Source: Sipunculus nudus (taxonomy: Eukaryota > Annelida > Sipuncula > Golfingiida > Sipunculidae). Taken from it: a stretch of DNA of 64,000 nt. Where the stretch lies: the NCBI GenBank assembly GCA_026874595.1, contig CM049314.1, forward strand, positions 68,194,300 to 68,258,299, written 5' to 3'. Below, piece by piece: positions 37,513 to 49,897 of this stretch. Made by a program: the position numbers and the translations under genes. Numbering within the stretch: position 1 is the first letter of the stretch; every line of letters starts with the position of its first letter. A model generated the notes under the pieces. The model had not been told where the DNA came from and did no database searches. It saw only the letters and a program-made list of their open reading frames with translations.

Positions 37513-38035
37513 TTTAAAGGGACATAATCAGGAGCAATTATATGCCTACTCTTCCTAACTTTCAGTTCAGTTTTGCTTTATACAAAAGTTTACCAGCAAA
37601 AACATCCCAGCACATAGGCTCAGTACCTCGCATATTGCGGTTTTGCACCTTGTTATGGCTCTTCGTGTTGGTAGTCCACGTGTGTTTGCTTACCAAAACA
37701 ATCCCGCGTGACCGGTGGTCCGATTGTGAGCCGCTACACGTGATGTTTCAGCCAGCAGTGACATGTATTACATTTTTTGGCGAAGTAAGTCAGGGAATCT
37801 CCAGATTGACATGTGTTGTAGTCCGGCAATGCATGCGCTATGTTTATGTTTATACCTGTGATCGCGCCCGGTCCACTGTTTTTAACACTCGTTTACCGGA
37901 GTAAGCAAACGGTTTAAGAGGCAATATTTTGGGAGGTACCAATTTATTTTAAAGGGAAGAAGCTATTTTCGTGTTAATTCAGCAAGCTTTATAGGTGATT
38001 TTATGACGGTCTAATAGTGTAGACAGACTGTTGCC
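37513..38035 (+). mobile_element. Dispersed ~480-bp repeat, copy 2
   Basis: Begins TTTAAAGGGACATAATCAGG and follows the 13.6-kb copy throughout. A related end lies inverted at 40190-40220 (GCTCCTGATTATGTCC). The 120-codon ORF at 37542-37904 falls wholly in the repeat and is not kept in the other copy. Confidence 0.7.
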
Positions 38036-39480
38036 TTTTAATGTTCGCTATTACCAATTCACCATCGGGTGTGATTTTCAGATTGCTGAAACTTAATTGA
38101 CTTGTTACTGTCTACAAAAAATAGTGGATATTTTTCTTCTATTCAATATAGGGCTTTTTTTAACTGTTGCTTTAAAATATGTTATAAATTCAGTTATGCA
38201 TCAAATACTTAACTTAATAGACAACCTGTAAACATTATTATTATGTAAGGTCACGTTATAAGTATATCCTGTTTAATTAATCCAGAAGTTCCCCATTACA
38301 CTTTTCATACCCATATGTCGTATTAGGAAGACACATTATATGTACATTTTTATCGATACCATCCTACGATGCATTCTTGAGAATGTTGGTTCAACAGAAG
38401 TGACTGTCTGCTTCTACAGGATAAAAGTGATACACTGATTAATTCCCTCCAGTTTGCAGATGCACAACAAGAGATCGTCGTTTGCGCGTCTTTTGTAAGT
38501 TTTGCTTTCCTGTTCCATACTTCCACACCCTTTCCTTTGATTCCACCCCTACCTCCCACCCCAGAAAAAATCTAAATTTGCGTAGTGTTTAATTAAACAT
38601 AACTTCATTTTTATACTCTTCACCTGTACAAATAAGATAGACTAAGTTATAGTTAAGACATACTCACGTGCCTCCACAAACGAATAAGTCACCTGCCAAA
38701 CTATAGTGAACTGGGACATCCTTAAAAATTCTGAAGGCCACATTTCTTCCAACTCAAAAATACGGACCGTTTTATATACGAGTCCGACTTATACTTAATA
38801 CTTTACGGTATATCATCCAAAATCCAGCAAGTTGATTCTGTTTACGCATACATGTGTATCTCATATGCATATATTACAATATTGCATTATTATAATGGGT
38901 ACATATATATCAGATAAAAACTTAATTTCTGCATATATATATTCAACATATAACAGAAACATTGCAAGCTGTGGTGCCAACATACACGCCAAAGTCATTA
39001 TCACAATCCAGCACAGAATGACTCATCGAGATATATAGATACGTCATAGCCTAATTACGTTTCCAACATATATTCTCTGAACATATCTAACTTATCAGCA
39101 TATAGAGGACTGATGCAATATGCCAACATATATTAGGAGTCTATATATAAACAGATGAATAGTATACATATAAGTGATGTAACAATGTTACCACAGGTTA
39201 CCACACTGAGCCAGCATGTACACTGTAGTTGTAATCAATAATACAATATTATATCGTACATAAAGGATCATCAACATATAGATTTAACATATCATTGTGG
39301 CTGTTTCTCGAATACATGAGATATAAGAACACCTGATGGATTATAAAGGATGCCGAAAAATATTTAGAATATATAAACAACAGTAAGTTTTGCCAAGATT
39401 GTCACCTATGAAGCATGGTCATGTCATTTTTACACAGGTAACATAATCACTTTTTAAACTAGAAATTTGCAGTCATAGAG

Positions 39481-39700
39481 CGCATACCTCCGCCGAGGTA
39501 GCTCATTACCGCCATACGGCATTGTCAGATGTGCACCATTTTCCCTTTAAAACAATTCCTGGATCCCGATGGTGATCCGGATCACCGCCTTATTTTAATC
39601 AATTGTACCTTGTATCATTGCCGAGCTATCCTGATAATAGACAGACAGAAAAGCAGACAAACCAACGACGCTAAAAACATAACGGCGGAGGTAATAAGTT
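39481..39700. mobile_element. CCTCCGCC...GGCGGAGG-bounded repeat
   Basis: Opens CCTCCGCCGAGG and closes AACGGCGGAGGTAA, with GGTGATCCGGATCACCGCC and a CAGACAGACAG tail inside. A partial relative lies at 35660-35770 (CTCCGCCAGGATCCTGAT). It directly precedes copy 2 of the ~350-bp family. Confidence 0.55.
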
Positions 39701-39764
39701 AGAGTAATAAAAACCGTCTCATCTCTCATAAAACGGACCATACGTTCGCTTATTGCCTCCAGCC

Positions 39765-40115
39765 AGAGGTTATGTGTTCATTTCCGTTTGTGTGTCTGTT
39801 AACAACAGAACCTATGAACGGAATCCTATGATATTTTCATAAATATATTTTCTCGGGAATGAAGAATCGATTAGATTTATGGTGTGGGTTTTGCTTATGA
39901 TCCGGATCCAGAGAGGACTTCCACGAATATTTCCAAATTTACATTCACTTATGCCCGTTGAACATAAGAATATGGGTCGTATAAGTGAAAACAAGCACTT
40001 GTAGGGGAACATATGCACCAATTTACCTGGGAATAGGGGCAAAACGTAAATTAAATCACGGGTACCCCACGTTAAGTACCGCCCACATGGCGGAGGCCTG
40101 CATTCCTGAGAATAC
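39765..40115. mobile_element. Dispersed ~350-bp repeat, copy 2 of 3
   Basis: Same block order as at 36095, with a well-kept GATCCGGATCC word and end ACCGCCCACATGGCGGAGGC. Confidence 0.65.
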
Positions 40116-40867
40116 ATATTTATAGTGTATCAATGTTAAAGCTCGCCATTTGATTATATAACAGATATACAATTTTATGTAATATTAGGCATAATTTTGC
40201 TCCTGATTATGTCCTTTTAACGAGTGCGTTTATATTTTTGTTATGAAATTATCATTTCACCGCCACAGGGAAAAAGAGTTTCTGTACCCAGGAAGATTAC
40301 ACTGTTCCTACAGAATGAACGGTCAGCTGAGCTGAAGTACAATTTTATATAAAGGTTAACATTCATTTGCAATAATATTTTGTATTATCTCACATCACTA
40401 GCTGATGTTTGATGTGTGCAGAAACGTCCAAGCGAAATCATTCCGGCACACTGGCATAATATCGCCAGTTCACCTGTTTCATACGTTGGCATGGTTATGT
40501 CTCTGAGTAACTACAGTCCACGTGTGCCTGGTTACCATAACAAGACCGAGTGACCACAGGTCCGATCTTGCGCATGCCCGACGATTTCCAAACAAGAAGA
40601 AGAAACAGGAGAGAAAAAACAAGACACGGAATTATACGTCATCATGTTTCAAAACCAGCCACTCCTATAGTAGCTGGTCATTCTGTTACCAGCATTAAGA
40701 GCAAGCACCGCCTGTTATAAACAGGGCCAAACATTATGTTTTGCTACATTCTGGAACACTGGTATGATATGTTTCATCATGTTTGCCATCCTGTATTCAT
40801 TCTATTAGGGATTCCATGAAAGTAAGGTATATTGTTAAAATTTAATTAACACAGCCCCTTAACAGAA

Positions 40868-41068
40868 GAGTATCCGGGGGGGGGGGGTCCAGGGGGTCCG
40901 CCCCCCCCCCCTTTTTTTCTTTCATACTAAGCAACCTTTTTTAAAGGTTTCAGACATAATTTTGTGGCCTGGAACCCCCTTTTCCGGACCTGGGGACCTT
41001 TTTTGGGTTTTTCAATAGTCGTCCTGGGTTGGACCCCTCCTTTTCCTAAATCCTCGATCCGCCCCTGA
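40868..41068. mobile_element. hAT-like fragment with C/G homopolymers
   Basis: Right end CGATCCGCCCCTGA is the reverse of the GGGGCGGATC terminus. The left part contains G-runs and C-runs of 12-13 bases around GGTCCGCC. Length about 200 bp; the left inverted repeat is eroded. Confidence 0.45.
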
Positions 41069-42064
41069 TTATATTATAAAAGAAAGTTAGCTGCATTGTT
41101 ATATTATTTTGTATACTTCGGTTGAATTGTTTCCATTATTATGCCTATCATATTATTATAGGCCTTTTATATTTGCTATCTTTCGGATATATGTATTTCT
41201 TGCATATAAGTAAACAATTACCAAGTTGGAGAGGGCTACCTTGAGTTCCAGCGTAAGCAAGAATAATTTTGTGACAAAATGTGATAAGCACTCAGTTTCC
41301 TTCTGTGTAGCACAGAAGGACAGCCATTGGGCGAATCAAGATCCGGTATTTCACCTATGAGATAAACTCGTAGACCTGCATAGTTCCCTTTAATTTTGTC
41401 AAATTCTGATATTTCATAATTTATACCAAGTAAAAGCAACCCCTGTACTGTTACTTTATTGACTCGATGTCCAGCTGCCCTAGTGCTGCCATGGCCAGTT
41501 TTAGTAATTTACAATTATCATTACAGGTAGCATCTGTGTGCTCCGTTACAAAGGATTTTCATGTACACCTTCCACCTTAGTGATAGTTAGGCCCCCTGGA
41601 GAAGACAAGTAAACTGTTTGCACCCTGCATAGGAAGCCAATAGAAGAGTTACAACATGACCACTGAATATTAATAAACGTGATAAAATCAAAACAACGAC
41701 AACAGCAAACCCAAAAATAACTTATTTATTCCTCGACTTATTGCAGGTCTAGTAAACTCAGCCAAGTGTCAGACTCAAGTTAGGTAGAGCAGTGTTGGCT
41801 GGCGATTACTATGTGTCAACAGCATCTAGTTGTACCGTTGGTGGACAGCTCCTATTGTTGTTGTGCTCTCTGTGTATTGTATCAATGCATTTTAGAAGAT
41901 GTAGTGTCCAGATAATGTCTCACGTGTATTGTGTATACTTTATCATTATTAGTTTTGCTTTATCATAGTTATAATTGAAAGGTTATTCCCTCAGTACATT
42001 TTATCATTGTGTCAATAGTTATTTCATGATGCATGTAGTATCTTATTCTTGCCAATGTCTTTTT

Positions 42065-42150
42065 CTTATTATTATTATTAAACATGATTGTTGTTGTATT
42101 TATTAATATTATTATTATTATTATTGTTATTATTATTATTATTATATAAC
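42065..42150. repeat. (TTA)n microsatellite
   Basis: Interrupted TTA triplets immediately upstream of AGA copy B. Confidence 0.85.
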
Positions 42151-42177
42151 TTATAATATATAACTCGACTTAATGAA

Positions 42178-42186
42178 CGCGTTTTA
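42178..42186 (+). promoter_or_regulatory. Conserved element upstream of AGA copy B start
   Basis: CGCGTTTTA 29 nt before the ATG, matching the copy A element in sequence and spacing. This marks the duplicated 5' region. Confidence 0.3.
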
Positions 42187-42214
42187 TTCTAACTTAGTCA
42201 TATGCGAGGACAGA

Positions 42215-42319
42215 ATGATGACGCGTTGGACGTTCGTATTGTGTCTGCTGAGAGTGATCTCGTCTCCTGCTATGGTGCTGTCGCAGAAATGCCAGCTTTT
42301 ATGGGGACTTGGCAAATAG
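42215..42319 (+). pseudogene. AGA: AGA copy B exon 1 (frameshifted)
   Basis: Starts MMTRWTFVLCLLRVISSPAM, a signal peptide like that of copy A. After the SQK codons one base is missing (copy A AAACTGCC, here AAATGCC near 42288), so the frame reads on to TAG at 42317. The donor context AAATAG|GTTATC is kept. Confidence 0.6.
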
Positions 42320-42711
42320 GTTATCATGTCGTCGAAAAAGGTTAGTGATATCATAACACTGTAAAAATACACAAAAGTAAGAAAAATAAACGAATGTTTG
42401 GATGGTAAGAAAACGGATTCGAATTAATATTCCAAATTAATTAGTGATGTCCATTTTTTTCAGAACTCTGACATGGACTCTAGGGTCCTTGACTCAGACT
42501 TGTATTCGGACTCGGCGGCAATGTCTCGAAAAAATCAGGCCGAGTATATTTCCAGTTAAGTAGAAAAGAAAAAAATCAAATACTATAAAAGAGTGTGCAT
42601 ACGAAAGAATTACTTACAGAATATAACAAAAGAAAACTAGACAAAACAACTTAGACTCGCACTGCAATGACTCCTGGTTTTTTTTCTTTTTATTTATTTA
42701 TTAATTTTAAA

Positions 42712-43014
42712 TATTTCGTTAGTGGAGGAAACCGCCTCAATTTTTAAAGCTTATATCCGATTTTTCCTGGCGTCAACCAGGTTCGGTCTACCACTCCATC
42801 GGGACCTGGGTGTTGGTCATCCCAATGGAACCCCCGAAAGGCGCACTCTTTTTTGAGTGAAACACGACTGATGTGCACAGTGTTCTCATTAAGCCTGCTG
42901 AGCGCTCACCCTAGATGGGGGCCGACCGTGAAAAATCACACGGCCTCTGCTGAGATTAGAACTCACGATCTCCCGGCTTTGAGTCCGGCGCTCTACCCCT
43001 GAGCCACAGAAGCA
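42712..43014 (-). mobile_element. tRNA-derived SINE
   Basis: Minus strand starts at the right with TGGCTCAGGGGTAGAGCG (A-box), then ACTCAAAGCCGGGAGATC and a B-box-like GTTCTAATCTC. The body holds GGTCGGCCCCC, GGTGAGCGCTC and AAGAGTGCGCC, and ends GGAGGCGG-like at the left. It lies in AGA copy B intron 1. Confidence 0.8.
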
Positions 43015-43383
43015 ATGACTCCTAATTGCACTCAGTCTCATATGGTGTTGACTACATCATTCATGATTCATGATAAATTAATCATATTTTATCTATGTCG
43101 CTTTCATTTATTGACTAAAGTTCATATTACGTATTACTTAGAAATAAATAACTTTCTTTTAAACGCTTCTGTTGTTTTAGCTTTATTGATAGATAAGTGT
43201 AACATTTATGTGATTGAAAAATAAGGATTCAGATTCCATTTCTTCAATTATTTGTTTTTACAAAAATTGATAAATATGTAACGAATTTTATATAGTCGGT
43301 ATTGGATAGACTTTTAACAACCCATTATTATATGAACTAAGCAGTAGGGATGAAACGAATTGATAACTGAAGCTAAAATATTG

Positions 43384-43404
43384 GTGATGTATATGTATAT
43401 ATAT

Positions 43405-43444
<40 letters not shown>
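43384..43444. repeat. (AT)n microsatellite
   Basis: TA dinucleotides with one AATAT interruption. Confidence 0.95.
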
Positions 43445-43450
<6 letters not shown>

Positions 43451-44579
43451 CTAATACTTATAAAAGGAATTCGGTTCACTTATGTTCGCAATGTTCTCTA
43501 AAACCGCGTTGTGTACAATACTGTGCCATACATCATTTTAATGGTTATCATCCCCTCATTGACATAGGCGATATGAAAATAAATAATTTTTAATGTACAT
43601 ATAATTTTGAGTGATTTTTCCGTTTTTTTACCGAGCACAGCCGAACTGCCTTCGGCAATCACCGGAAAGCGTGCATCGTGGTCACTCAACCTCTAACACT
43701 AAGGACTATTGTTCATATGAATAAATGGAAACGCTTGCTTTCAATGAGGGATTTGACCCACGTGCGTGGTCAGTAAAAGAGAAAAACACGTTTCTCGCTT
43801 TATGAAAGGGAGAGTTCAAAACAGGAGGATTAATGACAAAATCTAATTCAAGGTCCCAATTTCAGAAAAAAAAGGGCTGGGGTAGGGTAGGGTGGTTGCG
43901 AGGGTTTCAGGCCTCAAATTTTGTCTGATACGATGAAAAAAGGTTGCGGTGGCTGAAAATGGGATAGGGACCCACTGCATGGAGTCCCGGTTGGGTCCGC
44001 TTCTGCTTTTTACGATGTATGCATATTTCTGTTTCCTTCTTCAGGAACAGTTTCCTTGAAACGTACATTTAATGAATCTTTCATGTGTTCCTCACATCAA
44101 CCTATTCTTTATATGTCTAACGATAGAAACCAGTCAAATATCAACGAAACACTGTATGTCTCCGCGTCTCATTCCGGTTCGCAATGTTAACCATCACTGA
44201 CCAGGTCTTTAAGGTAAAAAAACCTATGATTTTTGCCACGAGCACAGCGCCCCAAATAACAGTAAAAAATATTTGTACATATCGTATTCAGAGAGTATCC
44301 CACTAAAAATCTATATTTTCTTTTAACTTTATCATAAAAAATAAGACAACATTCAACATCTCAGTCAATATATCTCCCAAACCCTGGTAAAAAGCCCGGT
44401 ATACCGGGTTTATCAGCTAGTATATATATATATGTAATGTCGTCACATATACAGCAGGTGACCATGTTCGAAAGCTACAGGTAAAATGTTATTTCAATCC
44501 AGTAAGATGCAGAGAGGTTTGCAAACGTTACAATATTCTGTCTTGACTTTAACGATTCATATCGCTGTGTGCGTCAGGA

Positions 44580-44905
44580 AGATGTTCGTTTATTTCCGTT
44601 AGGTTGTGTGTTTGTGTGTGAGTTTAGGTGTGTGTGTTTGTTCATATTATAACCCACGCAAATGTTCAGGGATCCTTGGTGTGGGTCTGACTCATGATCT
44701 GGATCCATGAAGAACTTCTAGGAATAATCACAAATGTGCAGTTACGATTGAACATGGGAATACTGACCGAATAAGTGAATGCGAACACTTCTCAGGGGGA
44801 ACTTGTGCAACAATGAATCTTGGAATATAGACCCATAAGAGAATGAAAACACTGGTTGCGGAGTACCCAACATAAAAGACCACCTACGTGTCGGAGACTT
44901 GCAAT
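44580..44905. mobile_element. Dispersed ~350-bp repeat, copy 3 of 3
   Basis: Same block order as at 36095 and 39765 (GATCTGGATCCATGAAGAAC, GAACATGGGAATA, ACCACCTACG). GT-rich start at 44600-44640. Confidence 0.6.
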
Positions 44906-45119
44906 CCTCTATATATGTTAGTCATGACCGCACTTTAAAAGATAAGGATTAGAAACCAGGGGCCCAGGGGTCTCGACGCTAAGCTGAATTTGTCTATAAG
45001 GAAATTTTAAAGAAATTCTCCAGAATGACAGTCCTGCGTCCTTAATCAAAGATCTTTTCACCAAAAAAATCTGAGAACTTATTATCCTTTAACTTGCAGC
45101 ATTTAGATTATTGTAGCAA

Positions 45120-46080
45120 TCTTTTTTTTTAAAGTGGGTCCAATGACCTTGACCTCTGACCAGGTAACCTCAAAATCTAAAGATTTCTTCCACCTAGGGC
45201 AAGTAAGCCATGTGTGAACAATGGAAAGTTTGGGATGAAAAGTTTGATTCACAGTTCATCCACAATCAATTTAAAGGTGTGGCTCTTGTGACCTTCACCT
45301 TTGGCCTCTGGACCCTGAAAATCAATATGTTTCTTACTTAAGTGGTATGTCATTAATAAATCTAGTTTTCAACCAATCTGTCCATCCAAAGCAGAATTAT
45401 CATCAATAAACTAATTTGTGAATGAATGGGCCCTGTGACCTTGACTTTTGACCCTACGACCCCGAATCGAAAAGAATCTTCCCTTATTGGCAGGTGAGTA
45501 TAATATCTTGAAGATGGAAGGTTTATGCTGAAAAGTTTGGCTTGGAATGCATACTCATTCCTTTTAAAGAAACAGGTCCTGTGACCGTGACCTTAGGACC
45601 CCAAAATCGACAGAGTTAATACGTTAGTGGTGAGCCATATATAAGTTAAATTTGAAACCAAAATGTCAAACCAAACTGGTGTTATCATATGAAAACTAAT
45701 TTGGAACAGATGGCCCCTGTGACCTTGACCTTTGACCTTGTGACCCCAAATTCATTTATGCTTTCCCCATACTGGCAAGTCAGCTAAATGTTCAAGATGG
45801 AAAGTTTGAGATGACAAGCTTGGCTTTAATTGCAGCCATAATCTTTTCAAATAAATGAGTCTTGTGACCTTGACCTTTGACCTCATGACCCAAAAATCAT
45901 ACAGGTTCTTTCTTAAGTGGTGGGCCATATGTAAGTCATGTTTGAAATCCATATGTCAATCAACCTGGAGTTATCATCTGGAAACTAATTTGTGTGGATG
46001 ACCGGATGGACAGACAGACAGACAGACAGACAGACAGGGAGATTACCATAGGGCATCCACTCGTGATCAATAAACATACC
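45120..46080. repeat. ~145-bp tandem repeat with DR1-type motif, array 1
   Basis: The core GTGACCTTGACCTTTGACC recurs near 45147, 45290, 45440, 45582, 45719 and 45866, that is every 137-150 bp. Between cores are TGGCAAGTxAGCTA, CAAGATGGAAAGTTTGxGAT and TTATCATCTGGAAACTAAT. Perfect TGACCTTTGACCT lies at 45726 and 45871. A CAGA microsatellite ends the array (46009-46037). It lies in AGA copy B intron 1. Confidence 0.8.
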
Positions 46081-46279
46081 AGATTTTGGGGCACTAGATT
46101 TAATCACAACTGATAAACTGACATGATTGATGTCATTTTATAGTAAAAAATAGAAAAATATTTGCAAACATAAAAAAATACAGGTGGCGCCACCACTATA
46201 TGGAACTGTCAAAACTAGTCATGGTCAATATTCAAAGCAAAATCCATGACAATCCATGCATTAATTATCAAGATATTGG

Positions 46280-47115
46280 AGGTTTTTTTTTATTATTCTG
46301 GGGGTTTCTTACAAGCCGCATAGCTCGGATGATATAGGTCGCAGTGCCCTAATTTCAGGTTTCCAAGGAGATTATTTATGGATCTCTCTAGATTTTTAGT
46401 GTGTTACAGGCATCTAGGGCCAGCGCTTACGATTTGTGTCCTGCTAATGGACGGCCAGACGGACGACGGACAAAGCGCCATACCTATACCTCAGATTACT
46501 CACAGTCAGCTGAGCTAAAAATCATACAGGTTCTTGCTTTAGCGGTGGGTCATATGTAAGTCAGGTTTAAATTCCATGTGTCAATCCATCCTGGAGTTAT
46601 CATCTGAAAACAATTTGTGTGGATGACAGACAGACGAACAGACAGACAGGGTGATTGCTATAGGACATCCACTTGTGTTTTGGACACTAGATGTAATCAG
46701 AGCTGAGAAACTGACATGATTGTTTTCGTTTTATAGTAAAAAAAAATAGAAAAATATTCATTAAAATAATAAAAAATACAGTCCGTGCCACCACTTTTCG
46801 GGAACTGACAAAACTAGTCATGGTCAATATTATAGGCCAGATTCATAACAATCCAATCACAAATTATCATGATATTGCAGGTTTTGTATATTTTTTTATT
46901 ACTCTGGGGGATTCTTTAATGCCCCATAACTCGAAGGATGTAGGTCACAGTGACCTAATTTCAGGTTTCCAAGGAGAATTTTCATTGACCTCCCTCACTT
47001 TGGACTTTCTAGAACCAGCAGTTACGATTTGTGCCCTGTTAACGGACGGCCGGACGCCCCGACGGACGACGGACAAAGCGCCATTCCTATAGCTTAGTTG
47101 ACTTACAGTCAGCTG
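46280..47115 (-). mobile_element. Dispersed repeat, two copies (GTCCGTCGTCCGT / CAGCTGAC family)
   Basis: Minus-strand blocks from right to left: GCTCAGCTGACTGTAAGTC, GTCCGTCGTCCGTC, GTTAACAGGGCACAAATCG, GGAAACCTGAAATTAGGTCA and CCCCCAGA. Copies span about 46280-46515 and 46830-47115; a DR1-array tail sits between them. The same family makes the array at 61.9-63.6 kb. Confidence 0.65.
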
Positions 47116-47179
47116 AGCTAAAGAACGGGATTTTCAAAAAAATCCACTGTATAAACGTGGCCACTGACTGTAATGTATT

Positions 47180-47960
47180 TACCAGGTCAGGTTATGCTAG
47201 ATGAAAGTCTCATAGAATAATAAGATATGGTTAGGGAGACGTAGTTAATGGTCTATAATAATGTTGTGTTTATATCTTTATTATTGGTCGTGTTGATCAG
47301 TATGTATCAAATAATGAAACTTACTCGACTACGATTTGTTATGATTAGCTGACAGAAAATTCGGGAGGTCTAGTTGCTTCTGGGGGGCTTGACTTGTAAT
47401 TTCCACGTGGGGTAGTCTGTAGAACATTAGTTGAATAGAACTTTCCCGAAGTTTCATTTCGGCAAGTATATACAGATGTCGGCCAAATGTTATTGTGGAC
47501 AGTCTGTCAAGAAAGTCAGTCAGCCGAGAAGTGATTTTGCAAAGTGTTGTGAGACGTAGATTTTCACCAGCGGGGTTTTATTTCAAGTATCGCGTGAGGT
47601 TGATTATTAGTCGTAGGAGTTATTTAGCTGAGGAGGGCGTCAGCATTTTTGTGGACTATGTCTTTGAGAAGGTAGAGCCAGTAAACGGCGGGTGAAAGCC
47701 AACAAATTGTTGAAGAATTTGATTGTGAGAATGGAGCCGATTAACGGCGGTGAAGGCCAGTTCTTGGACGTGATAAGATTAAACCTATTTTTTGTTATAC
47801 CGTAGACGTCTAGTGATTTTCTGGACTTTTGTATGAAAGTTCCCTGGAAATGTATGTCCGCAGCGTGTTTGGTGTGGCAGCTACTTTATTGAGATAGCCA
47901 CTAGGTAAGGTTCTACTGTATATAATAGATATTTTCTCCTAAATATCACGCTATTTTTAT
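47180..47960 (+). mobile_element. LTR-like segment, unconfirmed
   Basis: A direct repeat GCCAGTAAACGGCGG / GCCGATTAACGGCGG with GTGAA(A/G)GCC lies at 47680-47755, and a TATATA word near 47470. Composition is unlike the neighbouring repeats. I could not define ends. The 66-codon ORF at 47495 has no domain character. Confidence 0.2.
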
Positions 47961-47975
47961 TGGTTTTGTTTTAAG

Positions 47976-48132
47976 CTTGGGAACTATACAGCCAGGGCCG
48001 CAGTCTCTTAGACGCAGTGGAGCATGGTATATCTGTCGTTTGTGAAACCAATCTTTGTTCAAGAAATGTGGGGGCGTTCGGCGTGCTGGACGAAACCGGA
48101 AATCCAAGTCTTGATGGCATGATCATGGATGG
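47976..48132 (+). pseudogene. AGA: AGA copy B exon 2
   Basis: 157 nt as in copy A; open. Encodes AWELYSQGRSLLDAVEHG, then VCETNLCSRNVGAFG and LDGMIMDG. Acceptor TTTTAAG, donor GTAACA. Confidence 0.85.
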
Positions 48133-48139
48133 GTAACAG

Positions 48140-49780
48140 GAACCTTTCTAGTTGTGGTTAAGATTACAAAGTCTTAAAAAATTAGTCCTGGGTCAGGTCA
48201 CCGAACCATGAAGAAGAAATACAGAAGTGAATGGTTTGCTTAGCTCTTGGTCGCTTAAGCTATTATTCAAGTGGCATTAAATTCCTATATTTTGTTTGGT
48301 TTAGCCCCACACGGTGTATTGCAGGATTTTCACATGGATAAAAATGAAAACAGACACAAACACATATTTTAAACCATCAATAGAAAGAAAGAATTTTCAG
48401 ATTTAGAATGACAGTTTTCATTTAACCAGCCGAATCCGTCGAGTTCCAAACTCGAATGTTCATAGGGGGCTCCCATAGATATAGTATTCCGGCAAGACAA
48501 AATCAAGGCTAGGTCAACTGCACGCCTGTTGTGCATTGGTTAAGAATAAAGCAATGTATTTTGTTTAAAGGTACTGCAGATCCTCACATATTCTACCTTA
48601 AAAGCAATGGGACAACATTGATTCAAGAAATAGGAGGAAAATCCCAAGAATCCTCATATAGACCGGTCGAGGATAAAGTTCACGCCACGAAGTCCACCCA
48701 TGGCTGGCGATGTATGTATGTGGCATCTATAATAAACTGAACTTACCAGTCAATCTACAGCCAAAACCTGGTCATATTTGATGTTCAGCAACATATCAGT
48801 TCCATATTATATACACTATAACATGTAAAAACAATGTATTATTTGTGATAACTGTGATCTCTTCTTTGACGAGTCAGTAAATATGGCAAACCCGGGTGAT
48901 TTCCGGCGAACTATAACTTAATTAGTGGTGTATCATCCAGTCAGGCCTGATGATACGGATGGCCGAGGTGTTCCGAATGTAACTCAGCGTGCTTATCCTG
49001 TCACGTCCAATCAGAGCTGGCTTAACTAAGATTACTAAATGTAGGAGTACGACTTTTTTGTATATTCATATTAGACCGTTATCTTTTAATTATTTTAATT
49101 TATTCAATCTTTATCAAATTATGTCTCCCCTATCATGGATGTTCTTAAAGTTTCTTGTGTATAAACTCTTCAAGAGGTAGCTTTGTAACTTTCTCGTCTA
49201 AAAAAAATATATATAGATTAATTCAAAGGTATGAGCCTATGAATGTCCCCTGTTTTCGGTGCACTCGGACTGTAGCATATCGCCGAGGAAATCTCCTTAT
49301 CCAAGGGCCCTGTGAGTATTTGCTTATAGGTCACGTAGTGCTGTTTATTAACATGACAAATTCATGAACCTAAATAGAGTTTGAATGGCTCTGGTTGCTC
49401 TAGCTCTGGCTGGCTCTAGCCATTATGCCATGTGGACTTAAGAAACCAGTTGTTTAATGTTTATTTATATTTAGCATAATCTAAAAATATATGTCAATAT
49501 TGTCAAATATGTGGCAAAATCAAAGACGTTTTATCCAAAAACATGGGATGGGGAGGGGGTATTAACTTTGGCTTCAATGCCTTCGGACTAGCTTGATTGT
49601 TTTGAAAATGAGATACTCAAGCCCTGATCTTCTTGGCCTTGTTTGACTGTAGAAAACACATTCTTAAGTTAAAATATAATATCAGACTTTTTTAATGGTA
49701 CAAAATAAGCCCAGACTTGAGGCGTTTTGTAGATGAGGTTATATAGGAAAAATAAATTTAGCCATGTATTCTATACCGGT
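48140..49780. other. AGA copy B intron 2, nothing recognised
   Basis: AT-rich intron sequence with no exon or repeat that I can name; copy A's matching intron is about 1.1 kb. Confidence 0.5.
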
Positions 49781-49784
49781 ACAG

Positions 49785-49897
49785 GAAAACGATGCGAGCA
49801 GCAGCGGTTGGAAATCTGAAGAATGTAAAGGAAGTGATCCGTGTGGCCCGAGCCGTAATGAAGTACACCAGCACCACATTCCTTACCGGAACTGACG
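49785..49897 (+). pseudogene. AGA: AGA copy B exon 3
   Basis: 113 nt, open, KTMRAAAVGNLKNVKEVIRV followed by ARAVMKYTSTTFLTGTDG. Near-identical to copy A. Acceptor GGTACAG, donor GTAAAA. Confidence 0.88.

Noticed and set aside
37542-37904. 120-codon ORF
   Set aside because: Lies entirely in the same dispersed repeat and is not conserved between copies.
42940-43013. tRNA gene on the minus strand
   Set aside because: A- and B-box-like words are present, but there is no clover-leaf acceptor pairing and the same head continues into a ~300-bp body shared by three other loci: a SINE.
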